Shown here: positions 35,780-47,985 of the stretch, in pieces | How the letters are laid out: each line of letters opens with the position of its first letter | How positions within the stretch are numbered: the stretch's first letter is position 1 | Notes under the pieces: generated by a model | Seen by the model: the letters and a program-made list of their open reading frames with translations, nothing else | What the model was told of the DNA's origin: nothing | Databases searched by the model: none | Made by a program: the position numbers and the translations under genes | Source of the DNA: Sinohyriopsis cumingii | Lineage: Eukaryota > Mollusca > Bivalvia > Unionida > Unionidae | Length of the DNA stretch: 64,000 bases | Assembly (NCBI GenBank): GCA_028554795.2 | Contig: CM068828.1 | Location: 15,676,814 to 15,740,813 of the forward strand | Direction: 5' to 3'

Positions 35780-38000
35780 TTTATTAAATTGTATACTCCC
35801 TATGTATACATTGTGGTCTTCTTACACCACAAACAAGGAAAGGACTGCAGATGTGTCGTGAAAAGTATTTCAAATTCATTCAAATAGTTCTCAGTAGCCC
35901 AAGCATGTGATTTATGTGATCACTGCAAAATTTATGTACGTACTGTACAATACACTTGTATCAGGTGCATACTATATTTAATCTGGACCAAATTAGGTAA
36001 ATGTGGAGCAGTGTCATAAATTGACATTAAATTGTATCCTGCCAGGATACCATTCATATTAATCAGTCAGCTTAATTGAACTTTCCTATATGCTTTCTTA
36101 CAATCATTCCAATTTGTCTTCATCCTTCTGTAAAACAAGTCCCAAGTGATCTAGAACTTTCTCATATGACATCTGCATAACAGCATATGAAATAGTACAT
36201 GACCAAGAAATCTGGGTTAATAAGATGCATTTTATGAAAATATTTTCAAAGTGAGGTAAGTTGTTTGAATAATTATGTATTGGAGCTTAAATGGTGTAAG
36301 ACAAAGCTCCAAAAGTTAAACAGATTCTCTCATCTGAAATCAGAATTGACTCAAACTTTGTACAGTCAGTTTGATAAATTTTAAATCACTACTAATCACA
36401 TTTAAAATGTTGGAGCTGAGTCTGAGAATTTCTTGTGATCTTTCTGGACCTGGAAAACTTATGCAATGGTCATACTTTTGTTTTATGCAACGGAATGAAG
36501 CCAGGTGAGGGTACATCTGGCGGAAAAGCTCAGCTAGAAAACACGAATGATCTAGCGTGGTATTATGTTACACAGGCCTGACTTTTTCAAACGTTTGAGT
36601 AAATTCCTAAATATTCGGTATATACAATGATTTCAATATATAGAAAGATTGCGAAAATGAATAAAGTTTTAAAGGCTCGGATGCGTCTACAGCTGAAGAT
36701 TGCTTCCGTAAAGCGGACAGCTTCCTGACAATGATGGTCTACATAAACATAGCGCTATAAGTACTACTGACTTGATCAAATCCATGGCAACGTGTTACTA
36801 AATTCAAAGAATACTAATAATGATATTAATAAGAAGACGAAGAAGAATGAATGCTAGACGGAAGCGCGGAATTGAACCATTTATTCTGAATATATGCATC
36901 GGTGTGTATACGTGTTGCTTACTGAATCAAATAGTCCAATGCCATTAGGTAATCCCAGACAAGAAATCGATTGTTTTGATTCAGCTATAAAAGTTCCATA
37001 TCTTCAGGTATTCGGATACGAACAATATTAAAGTCAAGTATATCTTACGTGCGGAGCCGAATCTTTTGTCTCGATACACATAATTCCTCAATGATCTTTT
37101 ATCTTATTTATCATCTCTCATTACAAATAAAACTGCACAAGGAAGAGTGTGTTATCCTTTGACTCAAGCCAACAGTTACATATCCATTTGTGTTCTGATA
37201 CTAAACACATGAAGTAGCAAGTAACATGTGTTTGACCACTTCCTGTGTATTCTTCTTCCACGGTACAAGTGCGTTTTTGTCCAATATTAAAACCGCATAT
37301 GAAATTTTAGTGCAGTATTGATAGAAATCTAAACTAAAGCTTCTTGCACGTGTTAGATTAAGCATAGACAAGATTTAGGCTAAAATTAAGTACAATGTAG
37401 GGAAATTTCCTTCCCTTGTATTGAAACATTTACTGCCATGCTCATGAAAATTTCAAAACTCGCAGTTCAGTGAGGCATATTTAAGACAAATATTTTCTGT
37501 CAATTCAAATTCGTTTTGAAATTTTAGTGATAATTTATTTCGGCATATTTGCTAGTCCCATTTTTAGGAGCAAGAGCGTGAAGAGACATATGAAGTGATA
37601 TATTGCCTTTTTGTAATTCTCTCCCTCCACACACACACACACACACACACACACTTGATTGCGAAGATATGCACATGCTTTTAACGTTATTTTAAAACTA
37701 ATGATGGTGCTCTATCTGCCTCTTTCACTCTTCACACACACATGGATGGCATGCACAAGATGAAAAGGCTCACATTCATATAATCTTCTTTTTATGTCTG
37801 CCTGCACCGCTCTCGTCACATGCACACACGCTCACACACACGTAAAACCACATACTGACTTCATGTAAATATTTTAGGTCAACAAATGACAACTCACTTA
37901 TTCGCGAAATGATTCAGTCAGCTGGAAAAAGAAAAGTTTTAGAGGGAGTTTTCGGAAGGGAAAATAGACAAAAAAACGTGAGACTGCTAAGTTTTCTAGT
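35780..38000. other. No gene recognised; dinucleotide runs
   Basis: AT-rich spacer between copies A and B. It holds (CA)n at 37627-37655 and further CA-rich patches at 37730-37850. No ORF with recognisable content. Confidence 0.45.
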
Positions 38001-38014
38001 GATTAAAATAATTT

Positions 38015-38800
38015 AAAGATTGAGATCAGTTATCAAAATCGTACACCACTCAGCAAAAAAGGACTGGAGAGCTTTGCAAGAGATACGATTCCAGAAATCA
38101 ATAACTATGCGGTTATAGGATCGTCCGCCGAGAATAATTACTTTGAGGAGCTCGCTGCACATAACCTGGTCAGCAAAGTCAACCAACTGTATGGACCATT
38201 GATTCAAAAACGCCAGGACGAGACCGACAAAAATCAACTGGAAAGGCTGCTAATGGGGTCAAAGGTGTTTGACATGTTTCTGGGAAATTAGATCAAAGTC
38301 AGAGAACAAGTCTACCACTCCGGGGCTTAACCCATGTTTCCTATGGCGGATCCAGCTTTTACAGAAACATCAGCAGGGTTAGAGACTGCTCGGTTGAAAT
38401 AGCCGACGGATCCAGAGGCGGATAAAAAAGCAACTGCTTCAGAGATTTTTCAATCCTCACTTAGAAAAACGGGAGAAACTATAAAGAGGAAATTTGCCGA
38501 AGAAGCTGAGAGAATCAACAGTCCTTATGTGCTGGCAGGAGAACGTCGTCAAGAGCTGATGAAAAAAAAAAAAAAAACAAGGAGAGGAGGAAAAGACAAC
38601 AACTGGACAAGGCATTCGCGGTGGAAGTATTCGCAACTTTCACAATCCAGCCGAGATCGTCTCGCTGTTAAAGCAGCTGATCGCGTCCAAACAAGCGGGG
38701 AATGTTGGAGTGGAAATCTATAACGAATCAACTCCTGCATAATGGTCTGGTGACGCCACATCAATATAAAATTCTGTACGAGAACATGATTTAACAGCAA
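38015..38800 (+). pseudogene. Polinton-associated helical ORF(s), copy B
   Basis: In one frame 38013-38291 is open with SKKGLESFARDTIPEI and then KVNQLYGPLIQKRQ up to a stop. At about 38625-38725, IRNFHNPAEIVSLLKQLIAS is followed, after a one-base shift, by LLHNGLVTPHQYKILYENMI and a stop. This C-terminal pair of helices resembles the conserved end of an uncharacterised ORF common in Polinton-like elements. An A13 run at 38568-38580 and an AG-rich patch mark a frameshift. Function unknown. Confidence 0.5.
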
Positions 38801-39109
38801 CCAGTTACATAGACATGGCTCTAGATGATATCACGTTTCTGCTCGATTCACTATCGATCACTTCCACTGTGTGGTATGATCCCCTGTTGGAATTAGGCCA
38901 TCATCGTCGTACGAGATCGCGTTGATCTTCGCCGAAGCGGGAGTCACCAAAGCAGCCTCTGTTGCTACAACAGCGTAGCAAAATCATGCCACCTCCGTTT
39001 CCTGCAACTCCTATGTCAGCCATACAGATAGCTGCACAGGAAACTCAGCCGTGGAAAAAAATCAATGGCTACTTATCCTGAGCTAGCACGATACTGAATT
39101 GGTCATGTT

Positions 39110-40055
39110 CAGCGATGACTACATGCGATTGTGTGCCACCAACATGTGGTGGTTAGTGACACAGAGACTGGAGCAGCGGGGAGTAACGAGTTCCCCACCA
39201 ACGAGGATCTGCTTCATGTAGCAGGCGTGGGGGATGCTGCTAATGCGACTGGGGACAATTTCAGAGCCATTTTCGCCTTTGCACGTACCGTTACCTAAAA
39301 CGTCGGATTCACTGACAGACGCGCTCTCACCGATACCAGTCACGAGATATGCATGCTGCTTCCTCTCACCAGTATCTTCCGTGTGTGTCGAGATATCAGA
39401 ACGGTGTTCAGGGGAGTCAAACACACGTTGGTGCTGGAAGGAGATTCTCCAGCTCATACATGCACAGCTCAGCAAGACAATGCTTGAACTGGAATCGACG
39501 CTGGCCAGATTCACCAAGAAACTGTACTTCGAACAACGCCGCATTTACATGCAACAATTTACACGAGCTCAGCAGACCACATCGTGGTGAGTCGCCACCA
39601 ATCCTTGAAGCGAACTTCCACGACACGTCTTCGTTTTGTCTCAGCAGGCTGTACGACGAGAAAAGCAAACTGGAAGCAAACACATGTTTGACCATCTCAG
39701 TCTGTCTCGCATTCACGTCCGTATCAACTCTAGGAAATATCCAGAACGAGAGCTCGAATGCAGCTTCGCTGTATGCACACAAAATTATTCTCGTGCGTAC
39801 ATGATATTGATGTTGTTGGAAGCCACGCAGCAGTACATGAACACAGGCACGCAGATCTCGCTGGTCGATGTCGCTAACTAGTATCCCATCTTCCACTTCT
39901 ATGTCTCCAAACATTCCTAACGTTTCAAAGATTCCCCTGCCGACATCAAAATCCGATCTACTTCTGGTGAACCAGGTGCAGATTACTTCTGTCATGCGCT
40001 TGTGACATCAGCTAGATTCATGATATTGGACGTGCTCAATGGAAAAATAAATATC
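39110..40055 (+). pseudogene. Double-jelly-roll capsid protein remnant, copy B
   Basis: The best part runs 39585-40055 in one main frame: LPRHVFVLSQQAV, then KHMFDHLSLSRIHVRINSRK, QNYSRAY, and ISLVDVAN, stop (39879), YPIFHFYVSKHS, stop (39918), RFKDSPADIKIR and ARFMILDVLNGKIN. Blocks and order are those of copy A and of DJR-like capsids. Upstream, 39110-39585 is coding-like on the same strand (QLIHAQLSKTMLEL) but shifted. A 192-codon minus-strand ORF over the same DNA is a shadow. The integrase follows on the same strand. Confidence 0.72.
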
Positions 40056-40351
40056 CTCGTATAGACAATGCCCCAAAAAAGTCACCTAAGTGCAGGGCAC
40101 GTGAGAGAGGATCCATTGCCAATGCGATCGTTTCGTTCGTCAAAACCATGTTTCCCAAGCTGTTCACGTCAGTTCTTTCACCGTTAGGTCTTGTCGCAGC
40201 GACAGAAGCCATTACCGGAGCTACACAAAAGGCAGTAATGTGCAGCGAAATTCGTCAGAAACGCGCCATCATGACATCTTCCGTTGGTTATGTCAGCCGG
40301 GGTTTCAAAAGAAACAAAAGCAACAAAAAGTAATAGAATTTCAGATAACAT

Positions 40352-40456
40352 CATGTCGTCGTACATTCCAGTCGATGTCATGCTGTCGCAACAGCAAAAG
40401 AAAAGTATTGCTGTGGAGCCACGCGCAAAAAGACCTTCATCCATCTTGTCGACATG
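40352..40456 (+). CDS. Small ORF between capsid and integrase, copy B
   Basis: A 34-codon ORF starting MSSYIPVDVMLSQQQKK lies just before the integrase core. It has no recognised family; it may be the start of a separate small virion gene or be unrelated to the integrase frame. Confidence 0.3.
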
Positions 40457-40469
40457 AGAGATTACAGCG

Positions 40470-41181
40470 TGTGCAACATCATTTCCACTATCTAATGACG
40501 GTCATCGATGTGTTCAGCAAATATGCATGGGTAGTTCCTCTCAAAAGTAAAAAGGTTCTATCGTTGAAGCGTTGATAGCATTGTAGGGGCACGAAAGCCC
40601 AATAAATTACGGGCAGATCATGTTAGTGAATTTTATAACAAAACCGTGTCAGAGTGGCTTCAAAAAATAATATTGTCTTGCACAACACACAAAGCCTCAT
40701 CAAAGAGGCTGTCGTCGAGTGGTTTAACAGAACTCTCAAAAATCGCATGTGGGACAGATTCACCAGCAATGACATCAACCGATACTTAGATTTTATTATC
40801 AGACTTCGTTGACCAATACAATCACAAGTGGTTTCAAAAAACCAAAAGCAACAGGTCACAGATACCTTATTGTTTAGATCTAAATTCAAAGCAATGACCA
40901 CGGCAGAATTAGTAGACAAAAAAAAATCACTTCCGAAAAAGGATACACACCCAACCGGACCGAAGACGTTTTCGTCGTCGACACCGTTAAGTAAACTATC
41001 CCAGTCACCTACACACTCAGCGATTCATCGGGAGAACCCAGGTTCTTTTTAAGAACAGGAATTACACAAGACCAGCCAGGACGTCTTCAGAGTCGAAAAA
41101 GTCTTCAAATCCCAACATAAAAAGTCGCTCGTTAAATGGTGTGGCTATCCTGAGCGATTCAACTCGTTGATTCCAGCGTAG
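40470..41181 (+). pseudogene. Polinton rve integrase with C-terminal chromodomain, copy B
   Basis: The catalytic core opens with MTVIDVFSKYAWVVPLKSK (first Asp at 40507-40509), then ADHVSEFYNKTVSEWLQK (second Asp at 40616-40618) and EAVVEWFNRTLKNRMWDRF (Glu at 40717-40719), all in RNase-H-fold integrase order but in different frames. The end, 41067-41181, reads VEKVFKSQHKKSLVKWCGYP then NSLIPA and stop, a chromodomain-like tail as in Polinton integrases, which targets chromatin. Family length is usually 300-400 residues; the Zn-binding N-terminus is not seen. All three acidic residues survive, but frameshifts make it a pseudogene. Confidence 0.85.
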
Positions 41182-41640
41182 AAGACAATGCATCCGAAAT
41201 AATCTTATCATACGCCTCACCTATGCTCTTTTCAGAGACCGACTTATGTTTTAAGGCATGCTTGTAAAGACCCATCTTCTCAAATATGCGCTTGAATAAT
41301 ACTCAGATTTTATCAATTTCGCGCAACCCACCAACTGAACTCGGGTCACCCTATTCAGCCAATAATAAAACTAATTTCGCTGCGACTCCGACAGATGAAA
41401 AGAATTCAGCTTCTTTTTTTTAATATAGTATATAATTAAGCTGTTTGTACCGCTGCTCCAGACGCTGATGGCTATAACTTCACCTCACCCACTCCTAATT
41501 CTCGTACTTTTCTTCACTCTCGTCACAGTAATTCATCTCAGGCACGTAACTCAAATCCTTATTTGCATACGCTATAAACTCCTTTGCAAGCTTAGGCCAC
41601 TCTTTTGACTCGTCCTCACTTAATATCATTACAGGACTAC
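41182..41640. other. No recognised feature
   Basis: Short stretch after the integrase. The element's right terminal inverted repeat might be expected here but could not be matched to any partner. Confidence 0.3.
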
Positions 41641-41734
41641 TAACCTCATCATTTGAACCCAGTCAATGGACACTCCAGGGATAACACACATTTAATGCAC
41701 AGTAGATACTTTTATCAGGTCCACAACACAGATC

Positions 41735-42000
41735 CTTGGGACACTTTTATCAAAAGTGTTCCAGAAACCCCATCCATCACCACGGTGATACGCAGTAGCC
41801 ATGGGAGCTTTCTCCTGACCACTTTTTTATCATGCTGTGATAAAAGTGGTCCAGAACCCCCGTTTCCTGATAAAGGGGTCCATGGGACATTTTTCAAAAA
41901 AGTGGTTCTGTAATACAATGTCATGGATCTGCATAAATCATGTTCCACTGTAGACACTGAGAGCTTAATAAGTGATACAAGTGATCCAGAACCCCTATTT
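41735..42000. repeat. Cluster of hairpins with a repeated TCCAGAACCCC tail
   Basis: Stem-loops follow one another: ACACTTTTATCAAAAGTGT (41741-41759, 8-bp arms), a longer one at 41819-41849 with CCACTTTT and AAAAGTGG ends, and ACATTTTTCAAAAAAGTGG at 41887-41905. The first two are followed by (G)TCCAGAA(A)CCCC, as is a third site near 41977. It may be the degenerate end of a mobile element; no gene is evident. Confidence 0.6.
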
Positions 42001-42299
42001 TTATACTACTTATACAGTAACCTCCATGACCAGATCTATACAGAAGCAGATAACCTACCCATACATATTTTAAAATTTCATAACAAGTTTGAAGCAGGGG
42101 ATTCTCTCTGAAACATATTTAAAACGTCAGCCCTAAAGACCATGGCTAAAAGATTCCTTCTACCATTTTAATACTAAGAACTCTGTTTTATGAGTCAATT
42201 TCAAGACAACGGTAATGAGGAGACAAAAAAAAATTATTTAGTTACACATTGACATCTCCTTAGTGGAATGATTATAGACTTCACCCAGAGAATTGCAAG

Positions 42300-43260
42300 T
42301 TTCAGTTTAAAAGGAAAGAGATAGATTACGGCAACAATGTTATTCAGGAGAAACTAGACTTTATCATTTTTAAAGTTATGTTAAATCCGACCTCCCATAA
42401 TGATACCATTAAAATTCCAACGTTGACGAAAATGATTGGTTAATGAGAGCACGGACGTCCTGAACATTTGAACTTAACAATTTAAATAAGTTTTAACGAA
42501 ACCACCTCCATGCCACCGATGAACGACAATTTAAAAAAAACCAAAAAACATTTTCTTCTCTGGTTATCACTGAGTTTGGAGCTAAAACACTACTTTTTAA
42601 ATTAAACATCTTCTTGAAAATTGGACCAGACAAAATGTAAAATTTAACGTGTAAAAAGTGCTCTCAATAATTAAGTGCCGTTTGTATAATATTTAACAAA
42701 ATCAATGGATTCTGGATAACTCTTCACAGACTAGCTGAATACTAATTTTACTCCGAGATTTAGAAACAAGGTGATGCTCCTTTGTTTGAAAACGACATAA
42801 TATTGTTTCTGACAGATATTACCTGCCAAAAATAGAAAATCTCTTTTGTAAACACAAACGCAATTACTTAGAAGAAAAAAACAACAGGTAGTTAGCCTGC
42901 TGAATCATGTGAAACACAACTCCGCACCACTGTAAACGACATTTCTAGTTACAACGAATTTGGATTAGCCACTGACGTTTTAATCTTAGACTTTTCAAAG
43001 GCATTTGATGAGGAGTATCACAAGGAGAACATAGAACAAAAATATCCATGAACAAAATCACACATGCTGGTCTTCATGTCTCATCAGTCATCACATGGCT
43101 CATAAATAAAGGAGAATTTTCGTCAGGGATGGAAGTCTAGCCGCAGTGCTAACAAATTAATTGCGCCTCAGATGTACACCGAATATGATATCCAAATATG
43201 AAAATTTCTTGACATATCTATGTGTAAGATGACGATCTTGCATTAATAAAAACATATTTC
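42300..43260 (+). pseudogene. CR1/Jockey-like LINE reverse-transcriptase remnant
   Basis: At about 42968-43010, ATDVLILDFSKAFDEEYHK contains the RT motif 'LLDFSKAFD' of CR1/Jockey-type LINEs. After a frameshift, HVSSVITWLINKGEF matches the following helix, and about 43225 reads DDDLALIK, close to the catalytic 'YADDLAL' motif. Upstream sequence from 42300 contains further RT-like scraps. Highly decayed. Confidence 0.6.
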
Positions 43261-43299
43261 TTGTAAAAACCATGTCCAAGCTTATATATGTCTGCAGAG

Positions 43300-44800
43300 A
43301 GTTGTTTGTAAAAACTTTACCATGTTCTCAATTCTTGAATAATTGGTTTGATTTTTTTAAAAACAAAAGTAGACAATTGTATGTATTGCCTTAATAAAAT
43401 ACCTAAAATATTTGTAAATTATTTCATTAGACGTAATGTGCATTAATTTAAAACATTTCATATGTTTATTGATATTACTAACTGACACGCCATAATGTTG
43501 CATGTTTAGATTTTAGTATACAAAGCCATGATTTCTCATGAAAATCTTTCAAATCTGATTACTAACTACCAATACCACCATTCTTTGAAAGAAGGTAAAT
43601 CTTTAAGCAACTTCTTCTTAGAAGACACTCAGCAGATTTTCTCCAGGTTTAACAGAAGCATGCTGTCAGCGGTTTTACAAATGCTACTTCATCCACCATC
43701 AGATATGGCCACCATTATCATAAAATGTTAACGTTTTGATGTTTTCTTCTTATAAAATGACCAGTTTGTCAGACAACATCCTGGCATGAAGGCTTTTTAA
43801 ATTTGAAAATGATGTCAATCTAACTTTAATATTGGCTATTTTTGCAAACTGTTTTTGAAACAAAAATATTATTCTTTGAAATGATTATCGTAATTGAAAA
43901 AACAATTGGCAGTAAGTTTCAAAGGATGAAAGCCTTTAAAATTTAACCAAATAAGGCCAAATCTCTACCAAATATAGTCAGCGCCTATGGGAAACATTTT
44001 GTTCTCAGATCACAGACTGTGGCAAATGATATTTGCTCTGACGTTCTTTTATTTCAACTTAAGTGTAAGTCACTTAAACCTACTTTCTTTAGATGTGTTT
44101 TGTGCCCAGCAAAACATACACAAGGGTGCAGAAGTGTGGTCAACAGTCACAGAGCACCAGAAAAATGGCATATTAAACTTTGGTCATTCATGTTACTCAA
44201 GCATGACATTTAGTATGCATTTGACTAAACTCATGATATAAGTAAGGTGAAAAAAAAAACAAAAACAAATGGAAAGGATGACATTCTATGTTTCATTCAA
44301 GTTTTTGTTAGGACAAATGAGTTCTTTAAACAGGTTCATTGCTCCTAAACATGGCGATTTCGAACATTTAGAATGTGATTGTAAAGGTCTTTTGTGTCTC
44401 ACTTGCATGATCATGATGAGACATTTGTAATTTTTCTAGTTCAGCATCACCAACTGATACTAAAGTTTTTTTTAAGTCGTATGTTGTCACTTTCATTTGC
44501 TTCATTCAAGTATATATGACTTGGTTTGATTTTCGGGTCATTGTATCAAGCAGCAATGTTTCAAATTATTTAGGCAATTTATACTGTTTTGAAATGTTCT
44601 TTGACAAACACCTTCGATGGACAATAAAGCAATGACTACTAGCGATCAATGAAATTGGTTTTACGAAAACACGATTAGATTTTCACGCCATTCCATAAAT
44701 TTGTATATTTATTTACAACACATTCCTGAAAACAATCTTTGCTAGTACAGTTAATAAAACTCATGAGGTTTTTGGTTTGGTGCTTTATGATGCAGCAATA
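43300..44800. other. No recognised feature
   Basis: AT-rich, with ORFs at 43528-43731 and 43987-44241 that have no recognised domain and no clear splice context. Confidence 0.35.
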
Positions 44801-44804
44801 CAAG

Positions 44805-44935
44805 TATGCTATTTAGTGCAGTAAAGTGCCATACCCAAACACACAGACTGGTCCGATGGTAGAATTCGAACCCGCATCCTTTCGGCCGTGTGTCCAGCAC
44901 GCAAACCACTGAGCCATCGCGTCTCTTTATCTGCA
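44805..44935 (-). mobile_element. tRNA-derived SINE, second family
   Basis: On the minus strand, GCGATGGCTCAGTGGTTTGC (44899-44917 region) is an A box and GCGGGTTCGAATTCT (44861-44875) a B box, with a 7-base anticodon-like loop between. The body continues GTGTTTGGGTATGGCACTTT ACTGCACT. Acceptor halves do not pair as a tRNA. It differs from the SINEs at 10.7 and 30.5 kb. Confidence 0.72.
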
Positions 44936-45000
44936 GTAGACAAAAGAAAATTGATTTGCATGTTTATATCTATAAACAGATGAATACGTTGTTTCTGCTT

Positions 45001-45120
45001 GATTGATTTATTGTAGTCTTACGGAGCACCCGCAATGTAAGGCTATTTCGCGCCATAGAAGAGGTCATATGTAAGATTATATAAAGCCAATAAAAGGTTT
45101 ATTATTGTCCAGCAATAATA
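45001..45120. mobile_element. Possible SINE/LINE tail fragment
   Basis: The sequence TTATTGTAGTCTTACGGAGC then GTAAGGCTATTTCGCGCCAT resembles the 'ttttacg...ggctatatcgcgcc' tails seen in many lophotrochozoan retroposons. No boundaries or duplications were found. Confidence 0.3.
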
Positions 45121-45679
45121 AAATCAAACAGTTAAAATATAACGATGAGATAATGAGGGAAATACGTGTCTGCAACATAATTGTGTGAGAATAGGCCTTT
45201 TAGATTGTTTTGTAGATTTTGGTGTACTAAGCTTTCTATAACCCATGATCTTAATGTTTTTTTGCCCGATCGTCCCACGTAAATGTATGCGCTATGGAAC
45301 AATATTAATATAATTATAATGCTTACCTGAAAGAATTTGCATAGTAAAATCGGCTAGCGTAAAACTATGTAGTAGTTGAATAAGTTTTGGGAAACACAAT
45401 TATTAGCTTTTGGGAAATACAATTACTAGACTCTTTTCGCAAACCAAAATCAGTCTGTAAATCAATTACTTGTCTTTTGTCGCTAACTCATCGATTCCGT
45501 ATAAGTGCGCAGAGTCTCCGGTGGTTGTCCATTTCCAACAGAACAATTTCAAACACGGCCATGCTAATTATTTTACCCTTAATAGCTTACGAGTAGAGTT
45601 TATTATCATTATTCGTACCGAGACTGCTTTGTGCTGCCATATGAAGTTCTGTATAAACACATATTAGCGAATGTAGCTG

Positions 45680-45795
45680 TAACTAAATTGTTTTACCAGT
45701 ACCGCCAACACCACCAGACACTATCGATATAGCCCCGACAACAATTCCGATAGGTGTTCTTGTAATAGTTGCAATATATCTGTAACTTAGTGGAT
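45680..45795 (-). pseudogene. Membrane-segment ORF fragment, copy C
   Basis: On the minus strand this reads RTPIGIVVGAISIVSGGVGG followed by TGKTI, a Gly-rich hydrophobic segment long enough to span a membrane. Similar membrane segments occur in small Polinton proteins. The GGVGGTGKT end looks like a P-loop but lacks any surrounding ATPase motifs. Confidence 0.4.
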
Positions 45796-46299
45796 CGTGG
45801 CAACATGTGGAAAAGTAGCAAGTGCATGAAAGTTCATGACAACTGTTTAACCAGGTTCAACGAAAAGTTATAAATCTTATAAACTGCTTTTGTTGGAGGA
45901 TGTGGTGTTCCAATGATGGAAAACTAGTAAAGTTTTTCTCGAGCTATTAATATAACCCATAACGTATTAAAACAATAAAGTGATTGTTGCCTTACTTCAT
46001 CCACTGGTTCATCAAACTTACAAATGTGGTTTACCCTAGGTAGTGTCTGGTCATTAATCATCACCTGGTCACCACTTGTTTCAAATACTGCTATATTAGC
46101 AATGCTAATTGGCTTTTATCACCAGTGGTGATAAACTTTCTTTTGATAAAACTAAATCTAACATAAATAAATCGGATATAATTCAGTGAAGTCTGCATGT
46201 CTTTATCAACGTTTTGAACCCAGTCGATAAACGGTAAGAGTTTGTGATACGCACTGTAACATAACTGTCATCTCCGTCATGCACAGTTTATTTCCGTTT

Positions 46300-47168
46300 C
46301 TTCCTGATGGCCATTCAACTGCAGAGAAACTTCAGTCACTCCTAAACTGTGGACAACCATTTACACAAGGCGTAGTATGAAATGCCACAAACAAGTGTCT
46401 TTGTACCCAGAACCTTTGTTGATTAGTTACTTGCCATGCAAAATGCTGAATGCTGGCTTCTATCGAGTCTATAGTGAACGATTGAAATGACAGCAATGAT
46501 GTACCACCAGTACTAATAAACTGCAACAAACGTATTTCTGAAACTATTGAAGAGATTAACACCGGCATCTCTAATGTTAATTTCGACTACACATTTGCCA
46601 TCTTCGACACAATCAGCACTCCAAACGGCATCATTGCTTTTAACCTTTCGGTATAATGTTATGTGTGTTTGGCAACAACAACAAATAACCTTACAAACAT
46701 CTGTACAAACCTCAAAATACGACTGAGAGGAATTGCAAACAAAAATGGTTAAACATTTTTTTGGAAGTTACCCTTCACGCCTCGCGAATCCAATGTCGTA
46801 ATTTAGATTTTTACTTGGCGCAGTGGCATTGTTGGCACCAGGCCTATCATCAAAACCAGAGGGTTGAGGGTTCAAAAATGAAGCATGCGTAACATGATAT
46901 CGTCAATACTCGACATGAGTAGCATTTGCAGTTGCGTCCTTGTGAAACATCACTGACAGAGCAGCAGACCTTGCATTACCATCTTGGTATCTAGCGAGTC
47001 CAAGAATCGTTGGGCAATATCAACATTGCTAAAACATTCTTCAATTTTCTTTCCATCAATGTAATAACGTGCACTGCTGAACGACATCCTGATATTGTTA
47101 GCAAATCCAGTCTTAAGTCCAATTTTATCCGCTATCGGCGACAACATTTTGCAAACTTTATCCAGCAA
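46300..47168 (-). pseudogene. Double-jelly-roll capsid protein remnant, copy C
   Basis: N-terminal part, 47168-46950 minus: FANNIRMSFSSARYYIDGKK then NVDIAQRFLDSL, the first-jelly-roll block of DJR capsids. Middle part, 46568-46330 minus: IQHFAWQVTNQQRFWVQRHL then FVAFHTTP, the 'FTWRL....PR.I.V.FQT' block. The intervening 380 bp contain a tRNA-like SINE head (46812-46880). Orientation is opposite to copies A and B, so this is a separate insertion. Confidence 0.72.
46812..46890 (+). mobile_element. tRNA-like SINE head inserted in capsid copy C
   Basis: CTTGGCGCAGTGGCATTGTT is A-box-like and GTTGAGGGTTCAAAAAT is B-box-like, with GGCACCAGGCCTATCATC between as a Met-type tRNA-like anticodon arm region. 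Only the head is recognisable. Confidence 0.45.
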
Positions 47169-47639
47169 TTTCTACGAAGGCCTCATACGGGAGAAAATAC
47201 CGAAACCTATCATGCACTTGTAATTCTGTTCGGTCGTTTTGATCAGGGATCACAGACGGGTACGAATAATATAGAAAATTATTTTCGCTTCGATTTTCAT
47301 TCAAAGGCACTTCCATATCAAACGCGGTATTAGATACTATTTAAATTTATACATTGTTTACACGTTAACGGTTTCATCTAATACAATTTTATAAGACGTT
47401 TTTGCAGTACAGTCTTTGCCTATCACGTCCTCGTCCCGGTCTATTCCATCATTTTAATTAATTTCTCATTACCACAATTGCAAGGACTGAATCGTTAGAC
47501 CTTGTTGAGCAGCTTCATTGGCCACTGCTAGCATTATTGCTGTCGACTGGAATCGCAACTGTTTGAGGTTCAACAACGTTTGATTGTACAAGAGTCACTA
47601 ATTGTCGTGGTCGATCTCCAATCTACTGAATTGGTAACG

Positions 47640-47985
47640 ATCCCAGATTTTTCAACCGTTCAGTTACAACTTATTTTGATGCTATCAACGAAGACATGGT
47701 TGCGATTGCCTTTTGGTGCACCTTTTAACAATCCCTGGACGTCATCACCAAAACCGTATTATACCGCGTAAACTAGTTGTCCCGCGTGAACAACACGCGC
47801 TAATATCACAGGTCCGAAGAATATACACAGGTACCGCGGTAATATTTCATATCAAATCACCCGCTACAGCAGTTTCGGAAACCCCAGACAATATATATTC
47901 CTGTTACGTAACGTTTGCAAAGGTTCACTTTCATAACTACACTGATGGCGTCAAAGGATATATTAATTTGAATCGTTAAGGTAAT
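47640..47985 (-). pseudogene. Gly-rich small ORF remnant, copy C
   Basis: The minus strand at about 47830-47690 reads ARVVHAGQLVYAV, stop, YGFGDDVQGLLKGAPKG. Similar short 'YG.G.D...GLF' proteins are found in Polinton-like elements next to the capsid gene, where they resemble minor virion proteins. Assignment is tentative; a plus-strand ORF over the same DNA is taken as a shadow. Confidence 0.4.

Noticed and set aside
39417..39995. 192-codon minus-strand ORF, the longest in the window
   Set aside because: The plus strand of the same DNA carries ordered capsid motifs; the minus frame has none and is a shadow.
45680..45720. Walker A motif of an ATPase (GGVGGTGKT)
   Set aside because: It is attached to a hydrophobic Gly-rich membrane-like segment, with no Walker B or other ATPase block nearby.
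47010..47333. 107-codon plus-strand ORF
   Set aside because: It overlaps the capsid N-terminal block of copy C on the minus strand and has no recognisable motif itself.
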